Shown here: positions 18,780 to 31,427 of the stretch, in pieces | Numbering within the stretch: the stretch's first letter is position 1 | How the letters are laid out: each line of letters begins with the position of its first letter | Origin: Adiantum capillus-veneris | Taxonomy: Eukaryota > Streptophyta > Polypodiopsida > Polypodiales > Pteridaceae | Reading direction: 5' to 3' | NCBI GenBank assembly: GCA_014529385.2 | Contig: CM043969.1 | Span: 34,908,446-34,972,445, forward strand | DNA length: 64,000 nucleotides | The notes under the pieces: generated by a model | Databases searched by the model: none | What the model saw: only the letters and a program-made list of their open reading frames with translations | What the model was told of the DNA's origin: nothing | Position numbers and translations under genes: made by a program

Positions 18780-19799
18780 TTATGGATTCTTTGTTGATAG
18801 CTCAGTGAGAAACCCTCCCCTATGCTAAATCTAGCAATCTCCTTTGCCCAAGGCCAACCAACCCTTGCAAATGTTGCATAGATTGTTGCACCTAGGTCAT
18901 CCACCAGCTCGTCTCAAGAGCCCCTTTTTCACCGCATGCCCCTCATCCCTCTAGCGTCCCCTCTCAACTCCTCATCATGCTTCCCCTTCCCCCCTTGCCT
19001 TTGCGTAACAAGCCCTATCTCGGCACATGCAACAGCCCCCCCTCCAAAAATGTTAAAACGTCGGACGACCAGTCTCCTTTGATCAATCTCCACCGTCGAT
19101 TCCCTCCCACCCTGCCCGTGTCAAATAGTGACGAGATCTCACAATAGACATTAGGAAAATTTTGAACTCATTTTTGGGCCTTTTAAGAGTGCCACATCAT
19201 CAAAGTTGTACAAAAGAAAGCAACCTGGTAGACCCCTCTAAATATTGCTTAGAACCCCATGATATGACCTATCATTGGAAAGTTCTTGAAAAATGGATTC
19301 TAAAGAGCCATGGTCTGATAAGTTTGGATGACTTCTATGAAAGTTATGCCAGTTTTTTTCAATCAGCCAGGTTTTGTTACCGTTACGGTAATCTAAAATC
19401 ACCTTTTTCTAGATCTACATGAAGGCAATGTCCGATACATGCATGCTATATATCAATAGATAGCATTTGAAGACTAGATTCTAAATATCCAACCTCCGAT
19501 AAGTTTGGATGTTATTTGCAAAAAATTTATCGATCCCCACTTTTTGAAAGCTATGCCACATCAACAATTCTTACAAGGCCCATTTTTTAGTCCAAGATTT
19601 TCCTGATGGGTATTAGCCTTGTATTCCAAAAATGCAAAATAGATGACTAAATCCCAGATTTCCAATCATCTTCAACAACTAAAACAATGCCACAATTTTC
19701 ATAGGAGTGGTCCTATAAGGGGGTCCCCACACGCATAGCAGTAACTGTTATAGGTTACCCCCCCCCCCCCCCAACAAAAAAACAACACCCTCAAGAAGT
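18780..19799. other. Non-coding spacer
   Basis: No gene is supported. Two stretches (near 19290 and 19460) resemble each other: a 'gattctaaa' phrase followed by 'cataagtttggatg'-like wording, so this is likely decayed repeat sequence. A C tract of about 16 bases lies near 19757. Confidence 0.45.
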
Positions 19800-21598
19800 G
19801 AAAATGCAAATGACCATTCTCTTTGCAATCACACGTCAAAAAGAAGCCTTCAGTTTTGTGAACACTCCAATTTTCCATTCATTTAAAACATTTGGATTTG
19901 AATTTATGCCTTTTCCCAAGGATGAAAGAGATAAGATTGAGACTCTAGAGAGAATACAAAGTGATACTTTTGAGATCAAATTCCAATCACTTCAGCATTG
20001 ATAAATGCACGAGTTAGAATTTCAAGGATACGGAGGATCCCAAGGTGTATCACAGAAATGGGTGCCTCATTGAGGCGTAGTTAGCCTACCCCCCTTTTTC
20101 AAATAGCAATAACAAATATTTTTTGTGTGTACATGAGGTGATGGAGGTAACTCTAACCATATATTTGATTACCCCCTCCGTGCGGGGGTTACCTAAGGTA
20201 CCCTAGAGGGGAGGGGGGTAACTATGGGGATACGTGACACTGGTCGGACTTCCTCTCATGCCGTACACACATGTGAAGCAGAGGGATAAGATGCCCAAAT
20301 TCAAACTGAACCCTTTTGAGGTGTAGTTAACTCATAATTGTTACCGCCTCCAGATGGGAATACCCCAAATAGCTCATCATGACCTAGCCAAACATACATC
20401 GATCATTCAATGTGTACATAATGATATAGGGTAGCCTAGCTTGACCATGAAGGGGTTGTCTCAAGGAGACAAACATTGATGGATGAAACTTTCGAGTACC
20501 ATATATCTATATGAGTTGTCTTTGGAGAGGGTTGGAGGCTTGCTCAATATAAGGGGTAGTCACACGAGGCATATTAGTTATTAGTAGCTTTACTTGATAA
20601 CTATGCCTTTGGCACGGTCATGTGAGGCAAGGATAGTAGCATAGTATAGCTATACCTCACGTATTATAACTAGGCCAAAATCAGCATAGTTGCACAAATT
20701 AGAGGGTTAAAGCATGCCGCAACTTTTTCTTTAAAACTCTGTTGGAAGTTCTATGGCCTTCTAGGAGTCAGCAACGTTATTGTGTCCCCACTGTCCTACG
20801 TTTAGCTCCGCCCCCCGCATTCTCTTGTGTACTACTTTTGAGCTCTCATCAGTAGCAATGCATCATGAAGACGACCTACACCTACCTGTAAAATGGGGAA
20901 AGAGTGTCGAACATGACCATGACAAGATTCTCCATTGTTTTCCCTTTCCTTGCCTCCATTTCCACGATATGCTATAAAACAACAACACAATAGGTATTCC
21001 ACCATTACATGCTTTGTGTGTGTACGGTGTGTGTGTGTGTGCACGCATGCACATGTGCACATACACACATTGGAAAATAGGTTGTCAGAGAACTAGCAAG
21101 GAGTCTCATTGACTATGTACTTGATGTAATATCCTACTTAATTTCTCAACTTTTGACCACATTAGGACCATGAGTTCTCCATACACACATTCATCTCCCA
21201 ACCACAATGTGGACTCTCAATCGATGTATCTTGTGAGCTCTTTATCTTGCTTTACCAAGCATATGTACATGCAGTGAAAGTTGCTAGTGTAGTGTTAGCT
21301 ATCGGGTTGTGATAAGTGCTAGTAAGTGAGTGTTTTGAACCACATGTTTTATATAACTTAAACTTATGTACAAAAATAAAATTTTTGGCCAAATATTTAA
21401 AAAATTGAGGTCTTGGTTAATTGTACCTCTTCCATTCTTTTTTATGCAATTTTTTGCCCTTGACTACCCTTTTCAATGTGTAGACGCTTCGTCACAATTT
21501 GATGTTCACGTCAATTTTACACATAGAGGTGCATAGATTTGAATTTTATGATCCTAAAGACATTTTTTACAAAAAATGAAGAGAACATTTTTGGCTTG
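19800..21598. repeat. Tandem duplication, unit 1 (about 1.8 kb)
   Basis: It starts at GAAAATGCAAATGACC and ends at TTTTTGGCTTG. The same sequence restarts at 21615 and, once later insertions are removed, ends at 32320 with a matching length (about 1.8 kb). It is non-coding apart from short frames. It contains a C-rich/G-rich partly palindromic block near 20165-20225 and a (TG)n stretch near 21017. This unit is the uninterrupted allele-like reference for both insertions in unit 2. Confidence 0.85.
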
Positions 21599-22403
21599 AT
21601 ATGAAAGGACCTAAGAAAATGCAAATGACCATTCTCTTTGCAATCACACGTCAAAAAGAAGCCTTCAGTTTTGTGAACACTCCAATTTTCCATTCATTTA
21701 AAACATTTGGATTTGAATTTAGGCCTTTTCCCAAGGATGAAAGAGATAATATTGAGACTAGAGAGAGAATACAAAGTGATACTTTTGAGATCAAATTCCA
21801 ATCACTTCAGCATTGATAAATGCACGAGTTAGAATTTCAAGGATACGGAGGATCCCAAAGTGTAACACGGATTTGGGTGCGTCATTGAGGCGTAGTTAAC
21901 CTACCCCCCTTTTTCAAATAGCAATAACAAATATTTTTTGTTGTACATGAGGTGATGGAGGTAACTCTAACCACATATTTGATTACCCCCCTCTGCGCGG
22001 GGGGTACCTAAGGTACCCCAGAGCGGAGGGGGGTAACTATGGGGATACGTGACATTGGTGGGACTTCCTCTCATGCCGTACACACATGTGGAGCAGAGGG
22101 ATAAGATGCCCAAATTCAAATTGCACCCTTCTGAGGTGTAGTTAACTCATAATTGTTACCGCCTCCAAGTGGGCATACCCCAAGTAGCTCAACATGACCT
22201 AGCCAAATATACATGGATCATTCAATGTGTACATAATGATATAGGGTAGCCTAGCTTTGACCATGAAGGGGTTGTTTCAAGGAGACAAACATTGATGGAT
22301 GAAACTTTCGAGTACCATATATATTTATGAGTTGTCTTTGGAGAGGGTTGGAGGCTTGCTCAATATAAGGGGTAGTCACACGAGGCATATTAGTTATTAG
22401 TAG

Positions 22404-22578
22404 TGAGGCGGTCTGGGGTGGGCAACAAGAAGAGTGGCCTCTAAGCACCCTTCTAGGCTCGTGTGCTGCTCAATTGCGTTGGGGTTGGAAAAAAACAACA
22501 AACACACACACAAACCCACAACCTAAGCGTACACAAATTTGGGGCACCACCTAGTTTTGGATGCGAACTAGGACGCGT

Positions 22579-22640
<62 letters not shown>

Positions 22641-25040
22641 AGAGAGTGATCGGGCTGCTTTGAAATGTATCAGCACTGCTCAAGCAAACACAATTATATA
22701 TGTAAGAAAGAGAGAGAAGAGGGAGGGGATGCTTTTTGCATTAATACCTTCTTACAAATCTGTCATGACCAATCAAAGTGAGATTAGTGTTTGTTCAACA
22801 TAGCTTGAGTAAATTACACCACAACACATCTCAAGAAAAGCCACCCCAATGACTGTCTTAAGGCCAAGGGAGTCCTCTCCACCTTGTCGCCCTCTTACAG
22901 TACGTGGGATTTATGGCTAAATTGATGACAACACCCAGAGACAAGCTATCAAGAGCTTAAAAAAACACCAAGACACTTACACATCATTGTTGTCCATTAC
23001 TTCACGTTGGAAGAGAGACAAAGTATACAAGCTTAGTCCAGATCCACCCTCCTTGATTCAGCAAATGTTGGGCTTACACTAGTAGGAGAAATGATAGATT
23101 TCCAACTCTCAATTGAATGATCACTCTCTCTCTTACAATGGCATAGATTTTCCTTGCTAATCACCCCTATTACAACACATGCACATGCATAAGGCAATGA
23201 GCTTCCACTCAAGAGCTCCTTCTAGAGAGGTTGAGCTTGGCTTCTCAAGCTATAGCATAGTGCTCTTGCTTATGACTCCCCCTTTTTGTGCTTGCTACAC
23301 CATCCTTTTATAGAAATTTTGAGGGCTAGGGTTACTCCTCTAGCCATGGTTGGGTTAGATTTTCAGCACTTATATATTTTCGTTTTCTTGGAATTATCAA
23401 GAAGTTGGTGGGGATAGATGAAGAACAGAGAGAGGAGAGAACTAGAAATGATAGAACTTTTCATAGTAGGTTAGTGTTAGTAAATTAGTAGAGTTAGTAT
23501 TTTTATTAATTTACAAATGGAATTGGATATTTACAATGGAAGTGTCCATATAGGATTCAAATAAGGAAGAAAAAACTCTTACTAGGTAAGAAAATATGGA
23601 TTTCTTACAATGTTGATGCTCCAAGTGTCTTGAGTAGGGTCAATTTTGACGCTTGTTGACGGTTTACTAGCTTTGACGGTACATTTTTTCTCCACTCTTG
23701 ACCTTCCTTGAAAGACAAGGTAAGTGAACATGAGTAATCAATCACCATGATGCTTTCTTTCAAGAGAAGAGGTTGAATTTTGTGGTTTTTATTGATAGGT
23801 ATGGGTAATATGGATGAGGAAAAATGAGACTAGGTGGTCAATTTTGGAATGGAAGTGTGTGTAGGAGACATGAGTTCACCGTGGTTTCTCTTATTCTTGA
23901 AGGTTGAGAAGAAGGTGAGTAGGGTGCATAGTGGAGTGGTGAGAGAGGTGGGGATGATGAGTGGAGAAGTGTGTGTGAAAGAGGAAAATGATAAAGTGAA
24001 AGAGAGTGTGGCCGCATAGCATGGGCAAACTGGGGTCCACTAATAAAATCATAGCTCACAGCTCGTAGCTCAAAAAAATATGAAAAAAATTTGAGGTAAA
24101 AGTTCAGGCCACGAGCTACAACTTTTGTTTGTACCACCGTTTCAAATTCGGGGAGCATGTGATCTTTAAAAATTCAACAAAACCGACTGTTTTTTTCCAC
24201 TGCACAAAGTCCTTGTGAGGTTCTTCTTTGGAAGATTCTTTTGAATACCTCCAAGAGTGAGACCCCCATGGTGCATGCATGCATGCCACATACCCTTGAC
24301 CTTATTTGGTAGGTCTATAATTGAAGATATTGTTGAGATCATGATATAAGTGAATAGTACAACTAAGAAAATCAAATATTGAGGGGTCTAAAAAATATGT
24401 ACATGTCAAATATAAATAATATAGGTGGAAAAAATATAAAGGGGTAAAAATAAATCTCTCTCATTATAATTCTACCATAAAAAAATGAATATTTTTGGTG
24501 GTCTAATTTATGAGAGTAATAGAGAATAGATGTAGGAAAGAAAAAATCACAATAGTGAAAAAGTATACACATAAATAGAACTAGTTTTTGTGGATTTTTG
24601 TTGGGATGGAGTTACACCAAAAATAAGAGAAGCTTGCATGAAATTATTTTTATATGGATAAAGAGTATGAACAATGGTAAGAAAAAAATATGGTAATGGT
24701 GAGTCAATGTACATAGCATAAATAACACACCATAGGTAGAAATATTTAAATAAATACCAAAATAATTATGAAAAATCCTTTTATTTAGGCCCTATATACA
24801 ATGAAATATTTACATACAAATGGGCCATAATATACCTATATTTTTTATTTCTATTATTTTTTTGGCTCAACTAGCGCAGTGACTAGCTAGCTAAGGGTTT
24901 TTAAGAAAATATGGAGAAAGTCCCTAACTCACACACGCCTATGTACAGTGAAATGGTAGGGATAACCAAAATGTTTGAGTGATTTGATAGGGTGAGTTAG
25001 CTTACTATGGCAATTGTGGAAAGCCGAAAAATGGCTATCA
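22404..25040 (-). repeat. 3' LTR of the gag-only element (2637 bp)
   Basis: On the minus strand it runs TGATAGCC to CCGCCTCA. It carries an (AG)n tract of about 52 bp at 22581-22632 and a TATA-like CTATAAAAG near 23308. It is about 260 bp longer than the 5' LTR because of extra sequence at roughly 23815-24095. Confidence 0.85.
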
Positions 25041-25060
25041 TTAGCCTCGCCCCCTTAGAT
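25041..25060 (-). other. Polypurine tract of the gag-only element
   Basis: On the minus strand, AAGGGGGCGAGGCTAA abuts the LTR start TGATAGCC. This fixes the element's orientation. Confidence 0.65.
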
Positions 25061-25318
25061 AATGGTACATTCATGTACCATTTATCCGACCATACAACAT
25101 GTAGATTGTGTAACGTCTGTCTTTGTCTGCTCTTATCTTTGAAGAACCTTTGTTGTATGATTAAAAAACCTTGTGTGATATGAAAGGTTCTGAGAGCCAA
25201 TAGCACGATGTAATGAAGTGTCTGAGTAAACCTCCTTCATTGAGAAAGTTTCCATAAGCACCCCCTAGGATGAAAGATCTTGAAATATCTTTCCCAATGA
25301 GAGCTGTATGGTATGGAA

Positions 25319-26803
25319 TCACTTACTGATTTTGGGTTGAAGAAACTTGTAGATTTTATTGTTGTCCATCATTGCATCTATAACTATGAATGTGATATAA
25401 AAGATTGGTTGCTCTTCCTCCTGTGTAAAGTTGACGTATCTGCTACGATCTTCAAGAGCTTGTATGAGCAAATTCCTGAACTGTAGCTCAAAAAATTCAT
25501 TCAACCTAGGTAGTCTCATCAAGTCAAAAATTCTATGACCTTCATGATTTAGGAAAGCTTGATCCATGCTTCCAACTGCTATTGGAAGATATTGCAAATA
25601 GAGTACCACATAAGTAGATAATAGACGAAGGTTTCTATTGCTTCCAACACATTGGAAGAGAATAGATTTTGGTACTGATTGATGAAATATCCACATGTAG
25701 CAATAAACAAGTTTTTCATCTATGATGAAGACCATAAGCATCACAATGTGTGACCTCCATACACCAAAGAACCAAATGTAGAAGGTTTGGAAACATATGT
25801 TCATCACCAAGTATTCATGTCCTCTTCCGCTTAAGAAGGTATGGTGCCCCCGATGAAAGGTATATGTGAAGAGAGGAGAAGTTGACTTTGAAGAGGTGAA
25901 ACCCAATGTGAAGATGATTGGGGCTTCAAAAGTTTGGATTTTCTTGCTAAGAGATTGTCCCATGAATGAAGAGCAACCCACTAAAACACCATTGGAGAGA
26001 ATGATACCCTTCTGACAGTTTCCTTTTATGATTTTATTTTTTACTACTCTCCCATGTTCTTCATCCCCTTCTAAGACCCCCCTTTGACAAGGTTGTAACT
26101 CCTCACATTGTACCACCTCAAGTGTTGATGGATTACTGTTTGATTTTGTGAAAAATTTGGCTTCTTGCATGATAGGTTCCTCCGTGCTTAACATACAGGG
26201 GTCATACCAATGCTTTTCAACATCCTCAAACACTTCTTGAAGATTATCCACACATGGATTCAACTCACACTCTTCTACTTTGTTTTGGAGTTGGCATTCC
26301 ATGTACACAATAATCTCTTTATGATCAATGTGGTCTATGATCTTTCCACCTATGATTTCATCTTCTTCTTTACTCTCTTCTTTTAGAAAAGATACACTCT
26401 CATAACATTCCATAAGATCAAGGTTACCTTCAAGGTCTTCATTCTCCATAGAGTCATGTTGCACAAAAGCTTCGTCTGCTCGGCGGACTAGAAATTGATC
26501 CTCCACCAAAAGGTTGGATGTATCCATTATTGAATCATCAATGCCATTTGAGATATCTTGTGTCGATTTTTGCATGCTTGTGATAAAGGTAGAAGAAAGA
26601 GATTCCACATTTGAATCTTGGCCACACACTTTAGCACTTGAATAATCAGTTGGCATGTAAGTAACTTCTTCAACATTTGTCGGAGTAGAAGGAGACAAGT
26701 ATGGCAAAGGAGATGAATCCTTGGTAGAAACACTTTCATGATGGTTGGTTCTTCCAGCATGATGGAAACCATTTTTGATGTAGAAGTACTTGTGAAACTT
26801 CCT
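25319..26803 (-). CDS. C-terminal extension of the gag frame, unknown function
   Basis: About 494 codons in the same frame as gag, separated from it by one TGA at 26804-26806; there is no ATG at its start. The first half is acidic and Ser/Asp-rich (for example KEESKEEDEIIGG). The second half is hydrophobic and aromatic (FYIWFFGVWRSHIVMLMVF near the centre), ending PKISK. No protease, RT or integrase motif is seen. Either the TGA is a mutation that split one long gag-like protein of 655 codons, or it is read through. The hydrophobic segment might be membrane-associated, but I would not assign a role. Confidence 0.5.
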   Translation of the reverse strand, partial: RKFHKYFYIKNGFHHAGRTNHHESVSTKDSSPLPYLSPSTPTNVEEVTYMPTDYSSAKVCGQDSNVESLSSTFITSMQKSTQDISNGIDDSIMDTSNLLVEDQFLVRRADEAFVQHDSMENEDLEGNLDLMECYESVSFLKEESKEEDEIIGGKIIDHIDHKEIIVYMECQLQNKVEECELNPCVDNLQEVFEDVEKHWYDPCMLSTEEPIMQEAKFFTKSNSNPSTLEVVQCEELQPCQRGVLEGDEEHGRVVKNKIIKGNCQKGIILSNGVLVGCSSFMGQSLSKKIQTFEAPIIFTLGFTSSKSTSPLFTYTFHRGHHTFLSGRGHEYLVMNICFQTFYIWFFGVWRSHIVMLMVFIIDEKLVYCYMWIFHQSVPKSILFQCVGSNRNLRLLSTYVVLYLQYLPIAVGSMDQAFLNHEGHRIFDLMRLPRLNEFFELQFRNLLIQALEDRSRYVNFTQEEEQPIFYITFIVIDAMMDNNKIYKFLQPKISK

Positions 26804-27283
26804 TCAGGCAATAGTGACCGCTTCTTCAAAGGTAGAGGGTCCACTACAAGTAACCTTAGTCTTTAGGAAAGGAGACAAACCCGAAATAAATTGCTCCATT
26901 TTAACATAATATGGAAATGTAGAACTAAACCCACGTCCTCCCCATTCACGAGAAAAAATATCCTCATAAGCATAGTAGTCTTCACCATGTTGTTGAAGTT
27001 TTCCTAATGAAGCCCATGCTTTCTCCATTGTTGGAAATTTAGAGAATCTGGTCTTCAAAGCTTTGGAAATTTGGGTATACCCATCTTCATTCTGAGAAGA
27101 CATACTCCAAAACCATTTCTCACCGTTGCCTCTAAGGCATAGCAATAGAAAATCCCCTTTTTCAATGTCATCCCTTTTACCAAGGATACGACAAACCATT
27201 CTAAAATCAGTAAGAAAATCATCAACATCTTCTTCTAGATTTCCGAAGAAGATTGGGATATCATCAAAGGTATAGCGTGTCAT
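26804..27283 (-). CDS. gag: Gag (retrotransposon gag domain) of the gag-only element
   Basis: 159 codons from an ATG at 27283 (MTRYTFDDIPIFFGN). It has the retrotransposon gag pattern: PIFFGN, DDFLTDFRMVCRILG, GNGEKWFW, then ISKALKTRFSKF and FISGLSPFLK. The frame ends at a TGA after TFEEAVTIA, but remains open in the same register beyond it. No zinc knuckle is visible in this part. Gag would form the particle that packages this element's RNA. Confidence 0.75.
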   Translation of the reverse strand: MTRYTFDDIPIFFGNLEEDVDDFLTDFRMVCRILGKRDDIEKGDFLLLCLRGNGEKWFWSMSSQNEDGYTQISKALKTRFSKFPTMEKAWASLGKLQQHGEDYYAYEDIFSREWGGRGFSSTFPYYVKMEQFISGLSPFLKTKVTCSGPSTFEEAVTIA

Positions 27284-27567
27284 AGTCTCTCAATGCTAAA
27301 ACCACACAAAGATTAGTTCCAAACAATCATTTTCTTTCATGCCATCGACTAACTACACAAAGTTTTGAAAGGTCTTTCAACATGAAATCTAGATTCTTAT
27401 GTGAAAATGTTTTTTCCTTTCTTATGTTATGCTAATCCAAACCATATGATAGATCAATTTTTGTTGCCTTGAAATTAAAATCGGGGTTTCATGATTCATA
27501 TAATCTACTTGATTATGCTCAAATTCAAGCATTCATGCAATACGACAACAATAAGCACAAAGTCATT

Positions 27568-27585
27568 CCTCAGTGGGGGCACCAA
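27568..27585 (-). other. Candidate primer-binding site of the gag-only element
   Basis: On the minus strand TTGGTGCCCCCACTGAGG begins two bases after the 5' LTR. It starts with the complement of a tRNA CCA end, but I cannot assign it to a specific tRNA. It resembles the candidate site at 52594 of the decayed Tat-like element. Confidence 0.45.
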
Positions 27586-27587
27586 TT

Positions 27588-27762
27588 TGAGGCGGTCCGA
27601 GGCAGGCAACAAGAAGAGTGGCCTCTAAGCACCCTTCTAGGCTCCCGTGCTGCTCAATTGGGTTGGGGTTGGAAAAAAACAACAAACACACACACAAACC
27701 CACAACCTAACCCTACACAAATTTGGGGTACCACCTAGTTTTGGATGCGAACTAGGACGCAT

Positions 27763-27834
<72 letters not shown>

Positions 27835-29962
27835 TGTGTGTGCTCCGGATGCTTTGAAATGTATCGGCACTGATCAAGCAAACACAATTATATATGTAAG
27901 AAAGAGAGAGAAGAGGGAGGGGATGCTTTTTGCATTAATACCTTCCTACAAATCTGTCATGACCAATCAAAGTGAGATTAGTATTTGTTCAATATAGCTT
28001 GAGTAAATTACACCACAACACATCACAAGAAAAGCCACCCCAATCACTGTCTTAAGGCCAAGGGAGTCCTCTCCACCCCGTCTCCCTCTTACAGTATGTG
28101 GGATTTATGGCTAAATTGATGACAACACCCAGAGACAAGCTATCAAGAACTTTAAAAAAACACCAAGACACTTACACATCATTGTTGTCCGTTCCTTCAA
28201 ATTGGAAGAGAGACAAAGTATCCAAGCTTAGTCAAAATCCACCCTCCTTGATTCAACAAATGTTGGGATTACACTAGTAGGAGAATTGATAGATTTCCAA
28301 CTCTCAATTGAATGATCACTCTCTCTCTTACAATGGCATAGATTTCACTTGCTAATCACCCCTATTACAACACATGCACATGCATAAGGCAATGAGCGTC
28401 CACTCAAGAGCTCATTCTAGAGAGGTTGAGCTTAGCTTCTCAAGATAAAGCATAGTGCTCTTGCTTATGACTCCCCCTTTTTGTGCTAGCTACACCATCC
28501 TTTTATAGCAATTTTGAGGGCTAGGGTTACTCCTCTAACCATGGTTGGGTTAGATTTTCAGCACTTATCTAATTTCTTTTTCTTGGAATTATCAAGAAGT
28601 TGGTGGGGATAGATGAAGAAGAGAGAGAAGATAAGTGGAAGTGATAGGACTTTTCATAGTAGGTTAGTGTTAGTAAATTAGTAGAGTTAGTATTTTTATT
28701 AATTTACAAATGGAATTGGATATTTACAATGGAAGTATCCATATAGAATTCAAATAAGGAAGAAAAACCTCTTAATAGGTAAGAAAATATGGATTTCTTA
28801 TAATGTTGATGCTCCAAGTGTCTTGAGTAGGGTCAATTTTGATGCTTGTTGACGGTCCACTAGCTTTGACGATACATTTTTTCTCCACTCTTGACCTTCG
28901 TTGAGAGCCAAGGTAAGTGAACATGAGTAATCAATCACCATAATGCTGTCTTTCATGAGAAGAGGTTGAATTTTGTGGTTTTTATTGATAGATATGGGTA
29001 ATATGGATCATTGAGGTCAAAGTTCAGGCCACGAGATACAACTTTTGTTTGTATCACCTTTTCAAATTTGGGGAGCATGTGATCGTTAAAAATTCAGCAA
29101 AACCGACTGTGTTTTTCCACCGCACAAAGTCCTTGTGAGGTCCTTCTTTGGAAGATTCTTTTGAATACCTCCAAGAGTGAGACCCCCATGGTGCATGCAT
29201 GCATGCCACATACCCTTGACCTTATTTGATAGGTCTATAATTGAAGATATTGTTGAGATCATGATATAAGTGAATAGTACAACTAAGAAAATCAAATATT
29301 CAGGGGTCTAAAAAAATATGTACATGTCAAATATAAATAATATAGGTGGAAAAAATATAAAGGGGTAAAAATAAATCTCTCTCATTATAATTCTACCATA
29401 AAAAAATGAATATTTTTGCTGGTCTAATTTATGAGAGTAATAGAGAATAGATGTAGGAAAGCAAAAATCACAATAGTGAAAAAATATACACATAAATAGA
29501 ACTAGTTTTTTTGGATTTTTGTTGGGATGGAGTTACACCAAAATTAAGAGAAGCTTGCATGAAATTATTTTTATATGGAATAAAGAGTATGCAAAATGGT
29601 AAGAAAAAAATATGGTAATGGTGAGTCAATGTACATAGCATAAATAACACAACATAGGTAGAAATATTTAAATAAATACCAAAATAATTATGAAAAATCC
29701 TTTTATTTAGGCGCTATATACAATGAAATATTTACACACAAATGGGCCATAATATACTTATATGTTTTATTTTTATTATTTTTTTGGCTCAACTAGCGCA
29801 GTGACTAGCTAGCTGAGGGTTTTTAAGAAAATATGGAGAAAGTCCCTAACTCACACACGCCTATGTACAGTGAAATGTTAGGGATAACCAAAATGTTTGA
29901 GTGATTTGATAGGGTGAGGTAGCTTACTATGGCAATTATGGAAAGCCGAAAAACGGCTATCA
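27588..29962 (-). repeat. 5' LTR of the gag-only element (2375 bp)
   Basis: Same ends as the left LTR. It carries a longer (AG)n tract (27765-27832) followed by (TG)n. It lacks the segment found at about 23815-24095 of the other LTR. Otherwise it is closely similar throughout. Confidence 0.85.
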
Positions 29963-30089
29963 GTAGCTTTACTTGATAACTATGCCTTTGGCGCGGTCAT
30001 GTGAGGCAAGGATAGTAGCATAGTGTAGCTATACCTCACGTATTATAACTAGGCCAAAATCAGGATAGTTGCACAAATTAGAGGGTTAA

Positions 30090-31427
30090 CACTAGAATGG
30101 TAACCTAACAGGACATAAAAGTGTCCTTTCAGGGTTTTGGGAAAAATTTCCAAAACCATAGTAGATCCACTCATTTTGAAAAATCCTTTCATGAGCTTAT
30201 AGTTCAATAACTACTACATATGGAAAAAATGAGAAACTTGTAATTTTTCTCATCCCTTGGTCACTACAAGCCTCCAAAGTTGATGGACCAGTGCATTTTG
30301 CCAAAAACAACAATTTCTTACGGTTGGTTGCATATAAATAAGACTGGGGATTTTTGTAGGACATGAGATAAAATGCCCTGTTAACTTCAATGGGTTGGTG
30401 ACCAAAACATATGGTTGCATTTACCTCACTAATGTTTTTTTGGTAAAAAAAAAAGGTACAAAAAAGTTGCATTTTTGCCATTCTGCGGACCTATCATCAA
30501 AGTTTCTATAGTCACGCTCAATACAGATACTATATACATGTTTTCTTAGTTTCCTTTGGGCCGTTGTATTTAAAAGGATCCATGGAGCATGTCAAAAGGA
30601 TAATGGATCTCTTACAATTGGAACCTGGGGGGCAATGATAAAGTGCTAAATACAGCAAACATGAAAAAACTAGGTTTATCATTATGACCTCTAGAAACCC
30701 ATAAAAACTACTCAATATCTAGCCAAGTTTGTAGTCTATGATTAGATATGGTTACTACCTACAAAATACACACAATTGGCCTAAGAAATTAGAAATATTG
30801 AGAAAGCTATACTTGCTACTCTAAAATGTATCGTATTCTTCAGCAATCAAAAAACTCAACCATCATCATATATTATGCTATATAGCATATTATGTCCCCC
30901 AAAACTCAAGGAAGATTAGTTTTATGTTATACATGACACTTACACAATCAAAATTGAATTTGGATATCAAGAAAGCCACCAAAAAAATCGTAAAAGTGCT
31001 AATTTTGGCCAAAAAACAGGATTATGGAATTCTTATAAATTGGTCATAACTTTCAATTTTAACACTTAGCTCTCCCTACAAGCATCAAAACATGTTGAGA
31101 ACTATGAAGGCCTAACCTCTAGCCATCTAAACCTCACAAACATGAAGTTTAGAGTGGTATAGTTGCCAAAAATTGAAAAAAGCCCAAAAACAGGGCCGGT
31201 TTTTTCACACGGTTTAGGTTCAAAAATGTTGTGCAAGAGTAAGGTTAATGGTGAGATCAATACTCAAAAAAAAATGTTAGGTTTTTTTCAACTCATAAGG
31301 CAACTTTGTGGATATATAGAACCTAGAAATTCATTTTCATACTCTTCAAATAATTCAAGCAAAATGGTCACTTAATAGGACACAAAAGTGTCCAAGGACA
31401 TAAAAGTGTCCTGTTACCATTCTAGTG
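30090..31427. mobile_element. TTAA-flanked non-autonomous DNA transposon, copy 2 (piggyBac-like)
   Basis: A 1338-bp element with ends CACTAGAATGGTAAC and its inverse, then AGGACATAAAAGTGTCCT-type palindromic blocks, doubled at the right end. TTAA lies at 30086-30089 and 31428-31431. The uninterrupted copy of the same host sequence near 20709 has a single TTAA, which proves insertion with a TTAA duplication. No transposase frame is seen. It is diverged from copy 1 but collinear. Confidence 0.85.

Larger units (their letters stand above)
22404..29962 (-). mobile_element. Gag-only LTR retrotransposon (TR-GAG-like), 7.6 kb
   Basis: Two long LTRs flank a 2.5-kb internal region that encodes gag plus an unknown C-terminal extension but no protease, RT, RNase H or integrase. 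GTAG is duplicated at both edges (22400-22403 and 29963-29966). The empty site in duplication unit 1 confirms the boundaries. A polypurine tract and a primer-site candidate lie inside the 3' and 5' LTRs, in minus orientation. It is a non-autonomous element that would depend on another element's pol. Its gag has the same opening pattern (P-x-F-x-GN, DF, C) as the decayed Tat-like element at 53779, so that lineage is a possible partner. Confidence 0.8.
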
